64,000 nucleotides of DNA from Utricularia gibba (GCA_002189035.1 NEEC01000002.1:186001-250000); one strand, 5' to 3'. Shown: positions 46,242-58,904, counted from the stretch's first letter. Made by a program: numbers and translations. Notes: a model not told the origin generated them from the sequence alone.

Positions 46242-48452
46242 GTCTTTCAATTGAATGCTTTTCTTATTCAGATTAAGTTCACAAGCTCCAGCTCGGGTTC
46301 CCGGAAACACACTTTAAACTGCCCCGGTCCCTCACTCCCGCCCAATGTTTTCAAGCCCTCAACCTCGACCTGAAGCATAAAATATTTCAAATCGTACAAG
46401 CACATTCACAAAACACATTTAAAATGCCCTTGAAGACACAAGGAAATCATGGGAAGTATTCGTAATGTACGCGACATAGAAACATATTCGTAGCATTTTG
46501 AAGCCTCAAACCATGCTACGAGCGTACCCAAAGATCGTTAAGAGTATGCACATCCACCAGCATACGCGAAGATCAAAATAACAGCACCGGATTCAAATCA
46601 TAGGCTGCGTTCTATTGGAGAATCACCGAAGAGGATACCAAAATTGGGAGAAAGAACAACAACTACGTCAAATATGTCAACCGATCCTAGAAACCTTCAA
46701 ATATGTCCCCAAAACGCGAACTCCGGTTATATAGATCTGAGAAACCCTACCCGATCTACGGATCCAAGAGAATGGGGTAAACATCACGGTGAGAATTACC
46801 TGGCGTAGGGCGGCGGAGAAGCGCTGCGGAGAATCCACGATCCACGTCCAGAAACTGCAGATATGCCCTTGGCACTTTGAGCACGGACAGTGTTATTGGA
46901 CCCCAGACCAGACACTATGCAGTCCAATGTTCGGCCAGGCCTTTTACTTCAATAGATGGATTTCCTGCATTTTGTTTAAAAAAAATAATATGTACAAATA
47001 TAAATGATCTCGGGACTCTTTTGGGCCTGGGCCCAACTTCAGGATCCTGTAGGGGCATGTGCTCGGCAGCATGCCTGCGGCTGCGTCTCCCATAGAGAGC
47101 TGGTTTTAGGAATACGTGGCACCTTGTCCTGATCTCCTGGGGGCATGTCCACCGTAGGATCTTTGTTTACTATTTGTCACGATGTCAATATAAGGCTCAA
47201 TAATTTGGTGCACATGCGCCCCTCGATAGCCACCAATAAAAATAAATAATAATCAAAGGATGGGTCTTTGGCGCTGCTGTCACGCTGATTAAATATTATG
47301 ATCATGAATAAGCTGCCCAACGTTTTAAAATTACTCCTTGTGCTTATTGCACAAGTTGGAACATTGATTAGCAAATGCGAGAGAATTATCCCAAAAAGGG
47401 GCTTGGACCAAGCTCCTTTACCAATGCTGTCACAAACTCCATCTTCACGTAAGAATTAATCTCCAAACATGAACCACGTGCGGAAAGGACGCGCTGTACT
47501 TTTAGCACAGCGGCCCAGGCCCGTGTTTATCCTCACTCTTTTAGAAAAATGGTTATTTCTCTTTTTTTTTCTGATATACTAAAAACAAATTTTTACACGC
47601 GATCATTTTTTTTCACATACATACAATACAGTGACTACTTTTGAAATACACCACTTTCCCGCAATATCTCGCTTGGAATGTTAAATAGGTCAGTCGAAAC
47701 ACCGGTTCATCCAAATACGTGAAATTTGTTAAAAGATCGGTATTCACTTCAAATACCAACAATTTACATTTACAAAAAAAAAATAGAAATAGATTGTTAA
47801 TTGTTGTTTTATAATAAACAATTCTCTAAATAAATTTTAAATCATATTCCCACCCAAATGGAATCGGGAGCGTCACCTTGCAAGGCGAGGGTCGGGGCAC
47901 CGATCCAAATTCAAATTCAAATCCAAATCCAACCACACGACCTGGCGCCGGGATGAGGAGGAGATTGTTGTGGTTGGGCCGTACAGGACGATGGAGACGG
48001 CGGCGATTGAGACAAATCAGCTTAGCTTCCCGAGCGAGCGCATATCGTGAAGCAGGAGCGATGGGTTCGCTTTTCCATGGGCAATAATGCGATTCTACGG
48101 GAACCCTAAACTAGGGTCGGAAGGCGAACCCCAAGGAGAATTAAATGTAGCAAAAGGACCCCTCTTCGTGTTCGTATTCCATGGCATCTCACCTACTCAG
48201 AGCCCATGGATAGCGGCTCATCCAAGTGATGGTGTGTTTTTAATAAAATAAAACTAAATGGTGGACAACAAAAGGTAATAAAAAAGGGGGTGTATGGCTC
48301 CCAGACAATGGTATTGATATTTCCAACTTGTAATCCACTTCAATATAACACATATATACAATATGATGATTATTATTATTATTTTAAATGGACAGAAATC
48401 GTCGGTATCAAGAACCTGGGCAACCAGCAACTCTGTGTGAAGAGAATCCTGT
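46242..48452. other. 5' region of the RanBP2-type gene and 3' region of the MYB gene
   Basis: No coding gene is supported. A leader exon on the reverse strand probably ends at 46800 with donor GTAATTC, implying a ~0.5-kb 5' UTR intron before the start codon at 46241. Two adjacent TGGGCC elements at 47022-47033 suggest a site-II promoter. The ORF at 47878-48087 is low-complexity (ATTCAAATTCAAAT, CAAATCCAAATCC) and not convincing. Confidence 0.5.
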
Positions 48453-49630
48453 CTAAGAGAACAAGCCGAAGGTGGTTGCAGAAGCTGAGCTGATCCTCGG
48501 GAAATGTTTCCCGTAAATCGCCTCGGATTCCTGCAACGATATCTGTTGATTTTGCTGATGATGCCACTCCCATGGATCCTCCTCTTCCTCTTCTTCATAA
48601 TTGGATTCTAACTTGGGTTGTGTGTACAGAGTTGCTGGGTTTTGGGTCCAATTCGAAGACAAAATCTGATTTTGAAGATACCCATTCCAGGGCATGTCCG
48701 TCGGGATATCAGAACAGGGCACGGGGGCGGCGGCTCCAGTCTGTGTGAAGAATGGCGTTGCAATGTTGGTTCTCCACGCGCCGCCGTCGCAGTTGAACGG
48801 CATTCGTGGTAGTGGGGGTGGAACAAAGGTGGATGATGGGAAAGGGGGATTAAGAATTGGGTTGCTGTAATTGAAGGAGAGGAGCTCAGAGGAACTTATC
48901 GCTGGCGCTGCCGGGGGGCTGATTAGACGTAACAATTCGTCGGTGTCCAGCCCCGGGAAATCGTCGACGGAAACCGAGTGTTTCATATGCTTTAATTCGT
49001 CAACTGAAATCTCCATACCTCCTGATGTGGAGGAAGACGGTACCGCCGCCGCCGCCGCCGTGGCTCCGGGATTTTCTTCAATCTCCGGCAGAGGCTGGTG
49101 CGTATTGGGGTCAATACCCCTCTGTCTCAGTTTCTTCTTCAAAGACGAATTCCACAAATTCTTGATCTCATTATCAGTTCTTCCCGGCAACTGAGCAGCA
49201 ATCTGTGACCACCTGCAAAAGCGTAAAACCAAGAATCAACCGACATTCTCCATAGCCATGATCAGGCGCACTTTTCAAGCCACTCATCAAACAGAACACC
49301 TGTTCCCAAGAACAGCATGCAGTTCAATTATCAGATTCTCCTCCTCCAGTGAAAACGTTCCTCTCTTCAAATCAGGCCTCAGGTAATTTATCCATCGCAA
49401 TCTACAGCTCTTCCCACACCTCTCCAGCCCTTCATTGAAACACCAAGCGTTCAACAGGAGAAGTACATGGATAAGAGGCAGAGCGTATTGCAATTACCAG
49501 CAAGTTTGGGGACAGAGCTCCAGCAGCCATGGCCGTACTTGGCGATATGGTTGACGAGCTTCTCGTCTTCCTCAGGCGACCACAGCCCTTTCCGGAGCTT
49601 CTGCTTAAAGCAGCAAGAATGCCGGCCCAT
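48453..49630 (-). CDS. R2R3-MYB transcription factor, subgroup 13 (MYB61/50/55/86-like)
   Basis: MYB61-group factors control carbon allocation, secondary-wall and seed-mucilage genes and stomatal aperture. Three exons in reverse order, 49630-49498, 49429-49300 and 49212-48453, give 340 residues. They have the standard R2R3 intron positions. R2 (about 14-64) starts [18 protein letters not shown] and has WSSVPKLAG and [21 protein letters not shown]3 (about 67-115) has [20 protein letters not shown] and [20 protein letters not shown]. The N-terminal [17 protein letters not shown] is characteristic of this subgroup. The C-terminal half is acidic and Pro/Ser-rich with an E6 run ([12 protein letters not shown]), likely an activation region. 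The exact orthologue within the subgroup is uncertain. Confidence 0.95.
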
Positions 49631-52600
49631 GAAAGATGAAGCAGCAGAGATAGAGAAGAGCAGACAAGGGGGAAACCGAGGAGGCAGCTTTATAAACTGA
49701 GGGAGCGTCTCATTCACATTCATTGAGATTAATGTTGACACACACAAGGCTTAGTCTTTGTTAATCATTTCGCTTTTGTAACGTGTACATGACACCGCCT
49801 TCTCTCTCCATCCGCAAAAAGGTATTCTAACATCACGTTGCTTCGATTCAATCCCCTTCTTACTACACTTGTTTTCCGTCTTAACCACGCACTGTGTCTA
49901 AAACTAACAAGCAGAGATCCCCTCTTCTTACAAGAAAAAGATAGTAACCATTCGTTGCTTTTCAGGTATACGATCTTTGATCAGTCACAAATGAGAAGAA
50001 GGTGGCCAGCGTCGAGCTCTTCCATTAATACTCGAACTGTGTGTGATTATAGTAAACTCGCAATTAATGAACCCAAATAGTTAATTCCTACTCAACACCC
50101 TCCAGGTCGCGTGACTCATCCATTGTCTATTTACTAATGCATCTATAAAAAGAAAAGGATGCTAAGAACCAACAATGCATTCTATTTAGTATAGTTTCTT
50201 AAAAAGTAATTTCCCATTTTTTTTAAAAAAATAGTAACTAAAATTATGTAAATTCTAAAAAAATAAAAAAATAATTTTAAGTTTTAAAATTTTTTGAAAT
50301 CGAAAACACACATATTTAGTAACAAAACTGTATAGTATATCTACAAATAAAAAAATATTTGGTTACCTTTTTTGTATAATAGTTTAATTAATGATATATT
50401 TAAATGATTTGAGTTTATATAAACCTGGTGTTGCGGTTATAACTGAAAATATGTTAGATAGATATGTTTTAAAAAAATTATATTTGAAATATATGAAAAA
50501 AAAATTAAATTCGATACATTAAGAAAATTTAGGTAAAATATTGTCGAACGCGTTATAAATCACGTGTATATCAAAAAATACGTATACTAAACATGGTGTG
50601 TGAGTGACAAAAATAAGGTGTGAAGGAAAGGGCAGCATGTGATTGAAGAGATAGGTGGCCGCTGATTGTCCAATAATCTTGAGGGAGATCATTTTCCGTG
50701 TCATCACTTTCCTCCACACGTTATTTGCATACATTAATGATCAGAAACGAATAATTAGAGACAGGCTGATGACAATTATATTAATGCTAATTGCCATGAT
50801 TAATCAATTCATTAAGTATTTATTTATTTATTTATCGGAAAAGCAAACAGCCGACACCGACAACTTACAATGTTCCAATAGTCGTGCTTTTCAACCCGCC
50901 AATTAAAACAAGGGTTGCTTTTGAACACAAACCGTGACTTTTGTGGGCACTGCATCTCACATATGTTTGTTTTCAACATCGTGGTGTTGCGAAATCACCC
51001 CTTTTAAACAAAATATCGCAGCCACTTTTGCAATGAATAAAATGACAACTTTTCTCACAAAATCCCTTCCGTAATATTAGGATAAAAAAACATTTCATTC
51101 AATTGATCCAACGAGTATATATGAAATTCAAAGATACAAAAAAACATAGTTCATATTTACAAAAATTAGATCTAACACATTATTAATGATTCATAATCTA
51201 TTATATAATTGATAATATCATGTTAATTTACTCATATGGTCCCACGGCGAAACTATCTTAGTTCCATTAAGACATGTTTATATTAGAATTAATTCGTAAT
51301 CTTAACTTTTATTTTATGTAAAAAAGAATACACGTTGGATTTGGGGATCATTTATTAGAGGCAGTATGAGGGATGAATTACACCGACACGTCAATGACGT
51401 GAACAGTTATCCGGGCGGCTTATGAATGATGATCAAGCCACCATATAATATATCAATTTGATCCAAAGGGATGGAACACGCACGCGACATGGTAATCATT
51501 AAAAAAAAAAAAAAAAAGGTGCATCGGACACTGTACTGGCTAGGGGTGTTCTTGACAGCTCGGGGTACATGAGATGGTCAAGGGCATGGGAGAAATGGTC
51601 ACTACGTTGTAATAATATTTATTATTATTATCTGTGGAAAATATTATATTTTATGAATCCATTGCTTAGCTGGGTATCCCACCGCACGAAGAAACTACCC
51701 ACTCCCTTGATATGATTGCGAGTTTGGATTAGATCGAAATGGGTTTTTATCGCGACGGGTTAATCTTGTGAATTTAGAATTGCTTTCGCATGTGTTGGTG
51801 CTTCTAGCAACAGCAGACTGGAGAAAGATGAGACACTTTTAGTAGAATTTGGAACTTGCGCAAGGCTTGTCTTATGCCTGGGCTTCGTCCTTGCTACCCG
51901 AGTTGTTTTCACCGTTTACTGCGGTGACGGGCATCAGCATTTTACTGCTCTTCGTGAGATTAACCGGCTTTCGTGTAGACCTTCCAAGTTTTTGCGAAAT
52001 GGACAACTTGGTCCTATCTTAAGTGCATCTCAAGGAAGGGAAAGGGACAAAGTGCGTCGTGTGGACGAGGATGGTTGTCCAAGTCTCGTGCCCTTCTCGT
52101 TTTTCTAACATGTTGCAGTTGCTTGCTCCGGGCGTCGTAGGGTCTCCTACGCGTGAACTATCGGCCCCTTTGTCCACAGAGGGTTCTGAATTCGGTCCCA
52201 TCCAAACTCGATGGCTTGGCATTATAATTCATGATAGCGATGCCATTGGTTTTCTTGTTCATTCCCATTTTACAGTCACTATAAGCTGTTCATTTATCAC
52301 TAAAAAAGTAGGTGCCTTGTACGAAACTAGCACACATGCTGTGCAGAAGAGAGCAATAATGATCCTCACATGCATGTAGTAGCTTATCTTGGTACCCAGA
52401 AGAATGGATACGTGATCTCGTTACTGCATTCTGCCTATAAAAACCCTAAATCCCGCAGTCTACAGTTCCCTAAAATTACTTTTAAGGTTGAGGAGTGTCT
52501 GACAATGGAAGTACGTGTGACGGGCGTCGCTCGAAATTTCATAGTCCATAAAATCCGACAACTGCTACGGATTTGGACATTTGAGCGAGAGGAATAGATG

Positions 52601-55063
52601 AGCTGTCTGATCTCCAAAGGGATGAAAGATTCCGCGAAAGAAGTCAATGGTACCCAGAAAGAAATGTGGACCTTTCGCCCACCCAGACAAGTGGAGTCTA
52701 GTGCCTGTCAGCCTTCAATTCTCAAGCTTACTTACCACAGTGACTCCATGTCAAAAACACCCAAGTCAATTCAGGAATTCAAGACCCCATATGTTAGAGG
52801 AATGCGCGCATGTAAACCCAAATTCACAATTGCTCTCAACTCACATTCGTCGAAATTTTTTTCCACGTACGATTTGTTCCTCCAACGGCTCCTACCTACC
52901 TACCTACCCATTGGGTCCCTGCGTGCGTAAACGGGTGCTATAAAGAGCCAACGGGTCGGGTCGATCCTCAGATCAGGGTAGATTATTAGGGTTCAACCAG
53001 AATCTGAGACCCAGATGTTTGAAGCTCAAGAAGAAAGAGTGTTTACGGTGGAGCATATGAGGAGGGTGGGGGTGCGTGGGATCCAATCCAACAATACGTT
53101 TCGGTCCCTTTGGCAATCAATACAAACTCCCAAGGCTCCATCGTTTTCGAAAATGACGCCCATAAACCAAATGTGCTTCTTTGACTATTCTTTGGCAGCA
53201 TTTTTTTTATAGTAAACAATAGCATACGTGCACTTCTTTGTCAACCTGTCATATCATCATTATTGATGCCCATCGCGAAATTTAAATTCGCCAGCCCTTT
53301 TCAATTGGATTGCACTCGAATTTTTTGAATTTCACGCAATCGTACAATTTTCGTGAAAAAAAAATGGAGAAAACGCATGTTTTATAATTCTTTGATATTA
53401 TTGTATTTAAGTATTGAATATAATTAATTATATACAATGTTTGATATAAGATAATATAATTTTAAGTATGTGGATAATATAAATATAATTAACATTTTCT
53501 TCATTTATGTATACTTAAAAAATGAATATATATATTTAATATAATCATATAAGTTTGTATAATATATATATTAACTAATCAAACAATGATATATGTGTAA
53601 ATTTTGGTATAAATCTTCATAGCTTCTCAAGATCCCCATCACCATTAGGGCCTCGACGAGCAATCACCAGTAGAAAATTGTCGGCTGCATTGGCAAGAGA
53701 GTGTTTCAGTTGCAAGTTGTCCGATCCAACAAGAAATGAGTTGTCCGGCTGCGAGCTCGCTCGTCTCATTGATCATGGGGAACGTTAACCGGGAAAACTG
53801 CATATGCTTTTTTGCCTTGAGTTTTATGTCGGTGCAACGATCAGTCTCAGAAGGAACATTTCTTTATCTCTTCGACGGCAAACCTAATGAATGCGATTGT
53901 GTTAAAGCTCATTAGGTTAGCAGCGTGGCAACGTTCAGTTTGGCTGCAGAATGATTCCTCTTCCCCTTGGCCTGACTGTCGTACGACACCTAGGAAAGGC
54001 GAATCTTTGTCCGCACGCACGTTAGGAAAAGAACACTATTACTATCCGATAACAACCCCGTTAGGAAAAGAACACAAAAGTAGCAGTCAGACCCCAAAAT
54101 CACCATTAATCCGCTAATCGCCCCTCTGATCCCCACTTTTAGAACGTCACGATCCCGATTGTACGCAGTTTGGTGTCGTCATTAATAGATTGCACATGCA
54201 GCTGCCCTGGCAACGGGTCCGCGTTTAGCAGCTGCATGCTAAGACGCCACGATAACCCTGAATTATTTCAAAACAGGCTGTCTAATCCCGAAGACTCCAA
54301 AAGCATAATCAATCAGTCGAACTCCCACTCACCGCCCACACAGAATCGATAGAAACAAAATACGGTGGACACCATAATCTGCACGATCATGAATAAGGCA
54401 CTGTGCAGTGCAGGATTCTCAGTCGCCTCTCTCTCTACTTTACTGGTTTGTTGTTTAGGAGATGGATTAAAGAGAGTGATGAGCAACTCGTAAATTTTTT
54501 AACAGATGCTTGGTTTATTTAATGCGTGGTTGCATGATGAGACTAGTTACAAAACAAAACGGGATGTCAAGGAGGGACTGAGTTATCAGTAGGGGTCCTT
54601 GATGGGTGGGGTGTTATCAGACTGTTAGGGGAACATGCTCACGTGCCCATCGTCCGTCTGTCATGGGATAATGACTGCTAATCCTTTGAGATTAAATTAA
54701 GCTTTCTCTTGTGGTGTCGTTTTCCCGGGCTAATCAAACCATCACTTCCGAGCTAATGACGACAGAGAAAGGGGGTTGAGCGCCTGGGCTCGCCCTTGGC
54801 AACAACAACCTCCGGCATGCTTCTGTTGGGTTTGCAGGATCGTTTGTTTGTTGGGTAATTTGATGGGGATTCCCCGGAGTGGGCGGAACAGCCACCCAGA
54901 CCTAATGGGCGGAATGAGTACTCTTGTTTGGGATGGGCTTTTTGTGCCGGGCCGGCCTGGGGTCATTTGTGGGGCCCATATCTAAGATAGGGAATGAGCC
55001 GAAAGCGATGCTAGAGTGGCTTTATTGGGCCTAATAACCGCGATGCTTCAAGGGCTCATCGTT
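49631..55063. other. Gene-poor region
   Basis: About 5.4 kb without a supported gene. The first part is MYB leader and promoter. The region 50200-50600 and 53270-53620 are very A/T-rich. ORFs at 52023-52379, 52370-52597, 52598-52930, 53887-54117 and others have no recognisable domains and sit in scattered frames. A poly-A run lies at about 51500. Several TGGGCC/GGCCCA motifs cluster at 54940-55030 before the ORF at 55064. Confidence 0.5.
54195..54238. repeat. Perfect 11-bp inverted repeat with 22-nt loop
   Basis: CATGCAGCTGC at 54195-54205 is the exact reverse complement of GCAGCTGCATG at 54228-54238. It could form a hairpin or be a paired regulatory site; no flanking gene explains it. Confidence 0.7.
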
Positions 55064-55318
55064 ATGTCTTCAGATTGGAAGAAGATCGATCTGACTTCTT
55101 GGAACACGACTAACGATTGCGATTGCGGCTGCTTCGATCGCGAAACTTCCTCGCCGGTTTTCAGATCCGTCCTAGAAGACGGAGGTGAGAATCATCGGAG
55201 ATTCTTAGCTTATGTTGTCAGAATCGTGCTGTGTATGGCCGCGATTGCCAACTGTTTGTTTGATATGTGTCCGAGTTCGCAACCAATGTTGATCGGCGAA
55301 GTGGATCTCGTCGTCTGA
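55064..55318 (+). CDS. Possible small hypothetical protein
   Basis: An 84-residue ORF, MSSDWKKIDLTSW..., with several Cys (DCDCGC), a hydrophobic stretch FLAYVVRIVLCMAAIANCLF and no family I recognise. An in-frame upstream start at 55016 would add 16 residues. Site-II motifs just upstream (near 54970 and 55026) suggest transcription. A GTGAGA donor-like site at about 55185 inside it means the true gene may be spliced differently. Possibly not a gene. Confidence 0.25.
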   Translation: MSSDWKKIDLTSWNTTNDCDCGCFDRETSSPVFRSVLEDGGENHRRFLAYVVRIVLCMAAIANCLFDMCPSSQPMLIGEVDLVV

Positions 55319-56195
55319 TTCTCCGGAACTCGCAGCCGAAAACCCAAAATTACATTTTATTCAAAAACCCGGTTCGAAGGCAATAGACTAGGAACGCCAG
55401 AGTTGAGCCCGGCCGGCTTGGCTAATCACACTCGCGCATTTAATGACTTGCGCGACAAAAATATTACGACACAAACCATCAGCAGCAACTTCTTGATAAT
55501 GACGTCATTAAGACTATGATTACCATGAATAATCTTGAAATTCAAGATGGAATGAAATGTACGTCAAATTTCGTCACCATCAATACAATTATTACTAGTT
55601 CATAGGGTTTTAGGGTTTAGGGTTTTAAGATTTAGGGTTTAGGGTTAGTATTTCAATTTTATATGTGGGATTGGTTTTGATTATTTTCTTCGATAATTAA
55701 TTGGTGTGATAAATTATCATGTTCGGTACAAGCTATGGATTAGGCTTCAATGTCTCACCTTAATGTCGTATTCAAGGCTAATAACTACGTGGACTAATTT
55801 AAGGGCAATAACTACCTGGACCCTTGCCTTTTGGTAATGCCCTACTACGTCTACGATTCATCTCGGGCTTGTGTTCTGATCGATATTACTATTATTGTTA
55901 TTATTATAAAAATCCAGAATAATTTAAATATTTTAGTATTTTTTTATTATATAACGAAAGTGAAAAGGAGGAATATTGTGAAAAGTAATTAAAAATTGAA
56001 TACAGGAGTGTAGAGGTGGATTGACAGGTATTGTGCGGGTCCACATCTATTCTGTATCTTTCACCTTTCCCTTTTATTTATTATTATTATTTATTTTTTT
56101 TCCATTTCTGCGTCTTCGTGTGTTTTCGGTTTTTACACCTCACTTCACTCGCTCCTCTCCACAAGCTAACGCCGAATCAAATCTTCCTTCCTCGA
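55319..56195. other. Intergenic with telomere-like patch
   Basis: No coding region is supported. It holds a telomere-like repeat at 55603-55648 and A/T-rich DNA (55890-56010). The last ~150 bases are pyrimidine-rich and are the likely promoter and leader of the acidic repeat gene. Confidence 0.5.
55603..55648. repeat. Telomere-like TTTAGGG patch
   Basis: About six TAGGG units spaced by T runs (TTTAGGG and TTTTAGGG), partly degenerate. Orientation is opposite to that of the patch at 37238-37278. Confidence 0.75.
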
Positions 56196-58165
56196 ATGGC
56201 CTCCACTGACGCCGCCGCTACATCGGATCTTGCCGCCGACGTAAGCATTCGTTCGTCCTTTACTTCTTCGATTCGCTGTTTGATTTTCAATAATTGCTTT
56301 CCCTTCTTCGATCGAGTTCGTGGTTCGCGTGTACTTCGAAACTGTTGTTTACGATTCGGATTACTGGTTAATTCATCACCTTGTGTTCGGAGGAGATCTT
56401 GATCGGAATTTTATTGCAGAAAGTTGACGAGAAGAACACAAGCAAGGAGAGTGTGGAAGATCAGAAGGAAGAGGAGAAGGTAACTGAAGACCCTGTAGTT
56501 GAAGCAAGTAATGACAGCAAGAAAGAGACTGTGTCAGAAGGGAAGAAAGAGGATTCTCCGGATGATGATGTCAAAGGCATCGAAGCCGTGACGGATGGAA
56601 AGATAACCGCTGCTCCTCTGGTTCAAGACGGTGTCGATGATGAATCGAAGTTTGAGGAGAAGATCGCTGAGCCTGCTCATGTTGAAGTTGTGAAGGAAAC
56701 TACCCCGGAGGTTGAAGATGGAGGTGATAATGAGCCGAAGATCGAGGAGAAGCCCAACGAGGTTTTTAAGGGTGAAGATGTGAAGGAAACTGAACTTGAG
56801 GTCGAAGATGCAGGTGATGATGAGGCCAAGATCAAGGAGCAGCCCACCGAGTCTGCTACGGGCGAAGATGCTAAGGAAACTGAACCCGAGGTTGAGGAAA
56901 AGGCTGTCGATATTCCTCCAGTCGAGGATGCGAAGCATGTTGAAAACAAGCCCCAAGAGAAGGTTGTCGAAGATGTGAAGGAAGCTGAGGCCAGTGTGGA
57001 GGAAAAGATAGCCGATGCTCCAGTTGAAGACATCAAAGATACCGAGACCAAGTCTGTGGAGAACATCGCTGATCTTCCTCTAGGTGATATAAAGAGCATA
57101 GAAGACAACATCGTCTCTGAGACAGAAGCCAAGATAGAGGAAAAGGTTGATGAGCTTCCAGTAGTTGAGGCTGTAAAGAGCCTCAAAGACACCGAGACCA
57201 AATCTGAGGAGAACATCGTTGATCTTCCTCTAGGTGATATTAAGAGCATAGAAGATAACATCATCTCTGAGACAGAAGCCAAAATAGAGGAAAAGGTTGA
57301 TGAGCTTCCAGTAGTTGAGGCTGTAAAGAGCCTCAAAGATACCGAGACCAAGTCTGAGGAGAACATCGTTGATCTTCCTCTAGGTGATATAAAGAGCATA
57401 GAAGATAACATCATCTCTGAGACAGAAGCCAAGATAGAGGAAAAGGTTGACGACCTTCCAGTAGTTGAGTCTGTAAAGAACCTTGAAGCTAACCTTGTTC
57501 CTGAATCAGAAACCAAGATAGAGGAAAAGATCAATGAGCCCCCAACTGCCCCAGCTGAAACACACGCCAGGTTGGAAGAAACTATCAGTGAACAACCTCT
57601 AATAGAACAGGTGAAGAACCTCGAATCCACGATTCTGACGGAATTAGAATCGAAGACGGAGGATACTGTGACACCCCAACTTGAAATAGAACCGAAACTT
57701 GCAGAAGAAAGCATTGCCTCAGGAGATCCAGGAAAGGTTGAAACAGAAACTCCCATATCTGAAGTGGCCAAGTCCCTGGTTCAACCAGAAGAAAACCCCG
57801 ATGATGCTACGCGCTCCATTGGTGTTACAGAAGTATCAGACAAGCAGGTGGCCGAAGACTCCGTTGAGAAAGATGTTCACACTTTGGAAGCGAAACTGCA
57901 GCAAGAGAAAACAGCTCCAGACACCCCAGATGAAACCGTGCAGGAAAACCAAACGGAGGACGCAGAAAAGAAGGATTTTCCAATTCCGGAACCTACTGAA
58001 GACACGAAGACGAGGGATGCCACTATTGAGAAGGACAACGTCAAAGTGAAGACCCCGAAACAATCCATTGTTAAGATTGTTAAGCATTCATTGTCCAAGG
58101 CCAAGAAAGCAATCTTAGGAAAGCCACAAAGCTTAAAAGCTAAGGATGATGGTGCTGACAAGTAG
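56196..58165 (+). CDS. Acidic Glu-rich repeat protein of unknown function
   Basis: Two exons, 56196-56240 and 56420-58165, give 596 residues. The protein is rich in Glu, Lys, Asp and Val, with no Cys or Trp seen in the bulk and many short degenerate repeats of the type E-x-K-I-E-E-K-V/I. A precise 50-residue repeat occurs three times from about residue 223 (DLPLGDIKSIEDN, SETEAKIEEKVDELPVVE). The C-terminus switches to basic and helical: KQSIVKIVKHSLSKAKKAILGK. Automatic pipelines often name such plant proteins neurofilament- or titin-like, which reflects composition, not homology. Likely intrinsically disordered; function unknown. Exon 1 is short (MASTDAAATSDLAAD) with a GTAAGC donor. Confidence 0.85.
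57041..57490 (+). repeat. 150-bp coding tandem repeat, three copies
   Basis: Copies begin at 57041, 57191 and 57341, each starting ACCGAGACCAA. The period is exactly 150 bp (50 codons), so frame is kept. Copies 2 and 3 are nearly identical; copy 3 diverges near its end. Confidence 0.93.
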
Positions 58166-58551
58166 CATGTTACAACCGGGACAAAGTGGTATGCTTCCAT
58201 ATCTTATGTGTGAGATCAGTTTTATGATCAAGCCCACCTGTTTGTTACTATTTTCCTGCCTGCCGTTGTCTCTGCATATTAGTAGCTTGGTGCTCTCTGT
58301 GAGTCTACGTCATCAAAGACGGTCTATGTTTCACTGTGTGGTGGTGTGCATATATATTCATTCATGATCCATGTGTAAATACTACGTTAAAAATCATTCG
58401 TTACTATTGTGCTTCCATCTAAATTGATCCAACCACAGTTTTTCTTCCACGAGAACAATCTCCAGGAAAAGAACTGAAAATGGAAGAACTTCCCAGGCAA
58501 TTCATACTCGAGGAGAAGTGAAAAGCAAAAGGCAGAATAGGAGTTGTAACC
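58166..58551. other. Convergent 3' region between the acidic repeat gene and APC11
   Basis: The 3' ends of both genes meet here. No further gene is supported. Confidence 0.6.
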
Positions 58552-58904
58552 TCACCCCTTGAACTGCCACTCCCTGCGGCACATGGGACAATGTGCTTGA
58601 GAAGTCTGTGCATTTACCCATTTGAGTATACAGTGAAGATGAAATGCATGGTTGCAAGCTCCCCATACTGCCAAAACCACATCTCATGAAGGTTATTTTG
58701 GAATAAGCAAGCTACCATAATCATAAACTGTATAAAAAATATCTATGGATCGAGTAATGCTTAGGAAGAGAAAAGGTGTGCATACTCAGAGGGCAATCAT
58801 CTCCTGGTAGCCTGCAGTCAGGACAGCATCCATCGAAAGCCATCCGGCAAATTCCGCAAGTTTCATCTTGTGCGTTCCATGTCCAAGCAGCAACGGCATG
58901 CCAC
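58552..58904 (-). CDS. APC11: APC11, RING-H2 subunit of the anaphase-promoting complex (first exon not secure)
   Basis: APC11 is the catalytic RING subunit of the APC/C ubiquitin ligase, recruiting the E2 to ubiquitylate cyclins and securin. Two exons in reverse order, 58904-58786 and 58667-58552, are certain. They read [56 protein letters not shown] and [14 protein letters not shown]. All Cys and His ligands of the RING-H2 are present, plus the extra Cys of the APC11 zinc site. The first six or seven residues (normally MKVKIL plus one) should come from an upstream exon with phase-2 end. No clean match was found; the best candidate is at 59252-59271. Confidence 0.92.

Noticed and set aside
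47878-48087. ORF with Asn/Pro/Ser repeats
   Set aside because: It starts in a simple repeat (ATTCAAATTC-like) and then becomes Arg-rich without similarity.
52019-53225. Cluster of short ORFs that might be a gene or retroelement remnant
   Set aside because: Frames change without splice signals, and no reverse transcriptase, integrase or other motif appears.
56677-57771. Long reverse-strand ORF of 364 residues, Ser-rich
   Set aside because: It is the complement of the Glu/Lys-rich repeat gene. GAG/GAA and AAG codons read backward rarely give stops, so the antisense frame is open by composition only.
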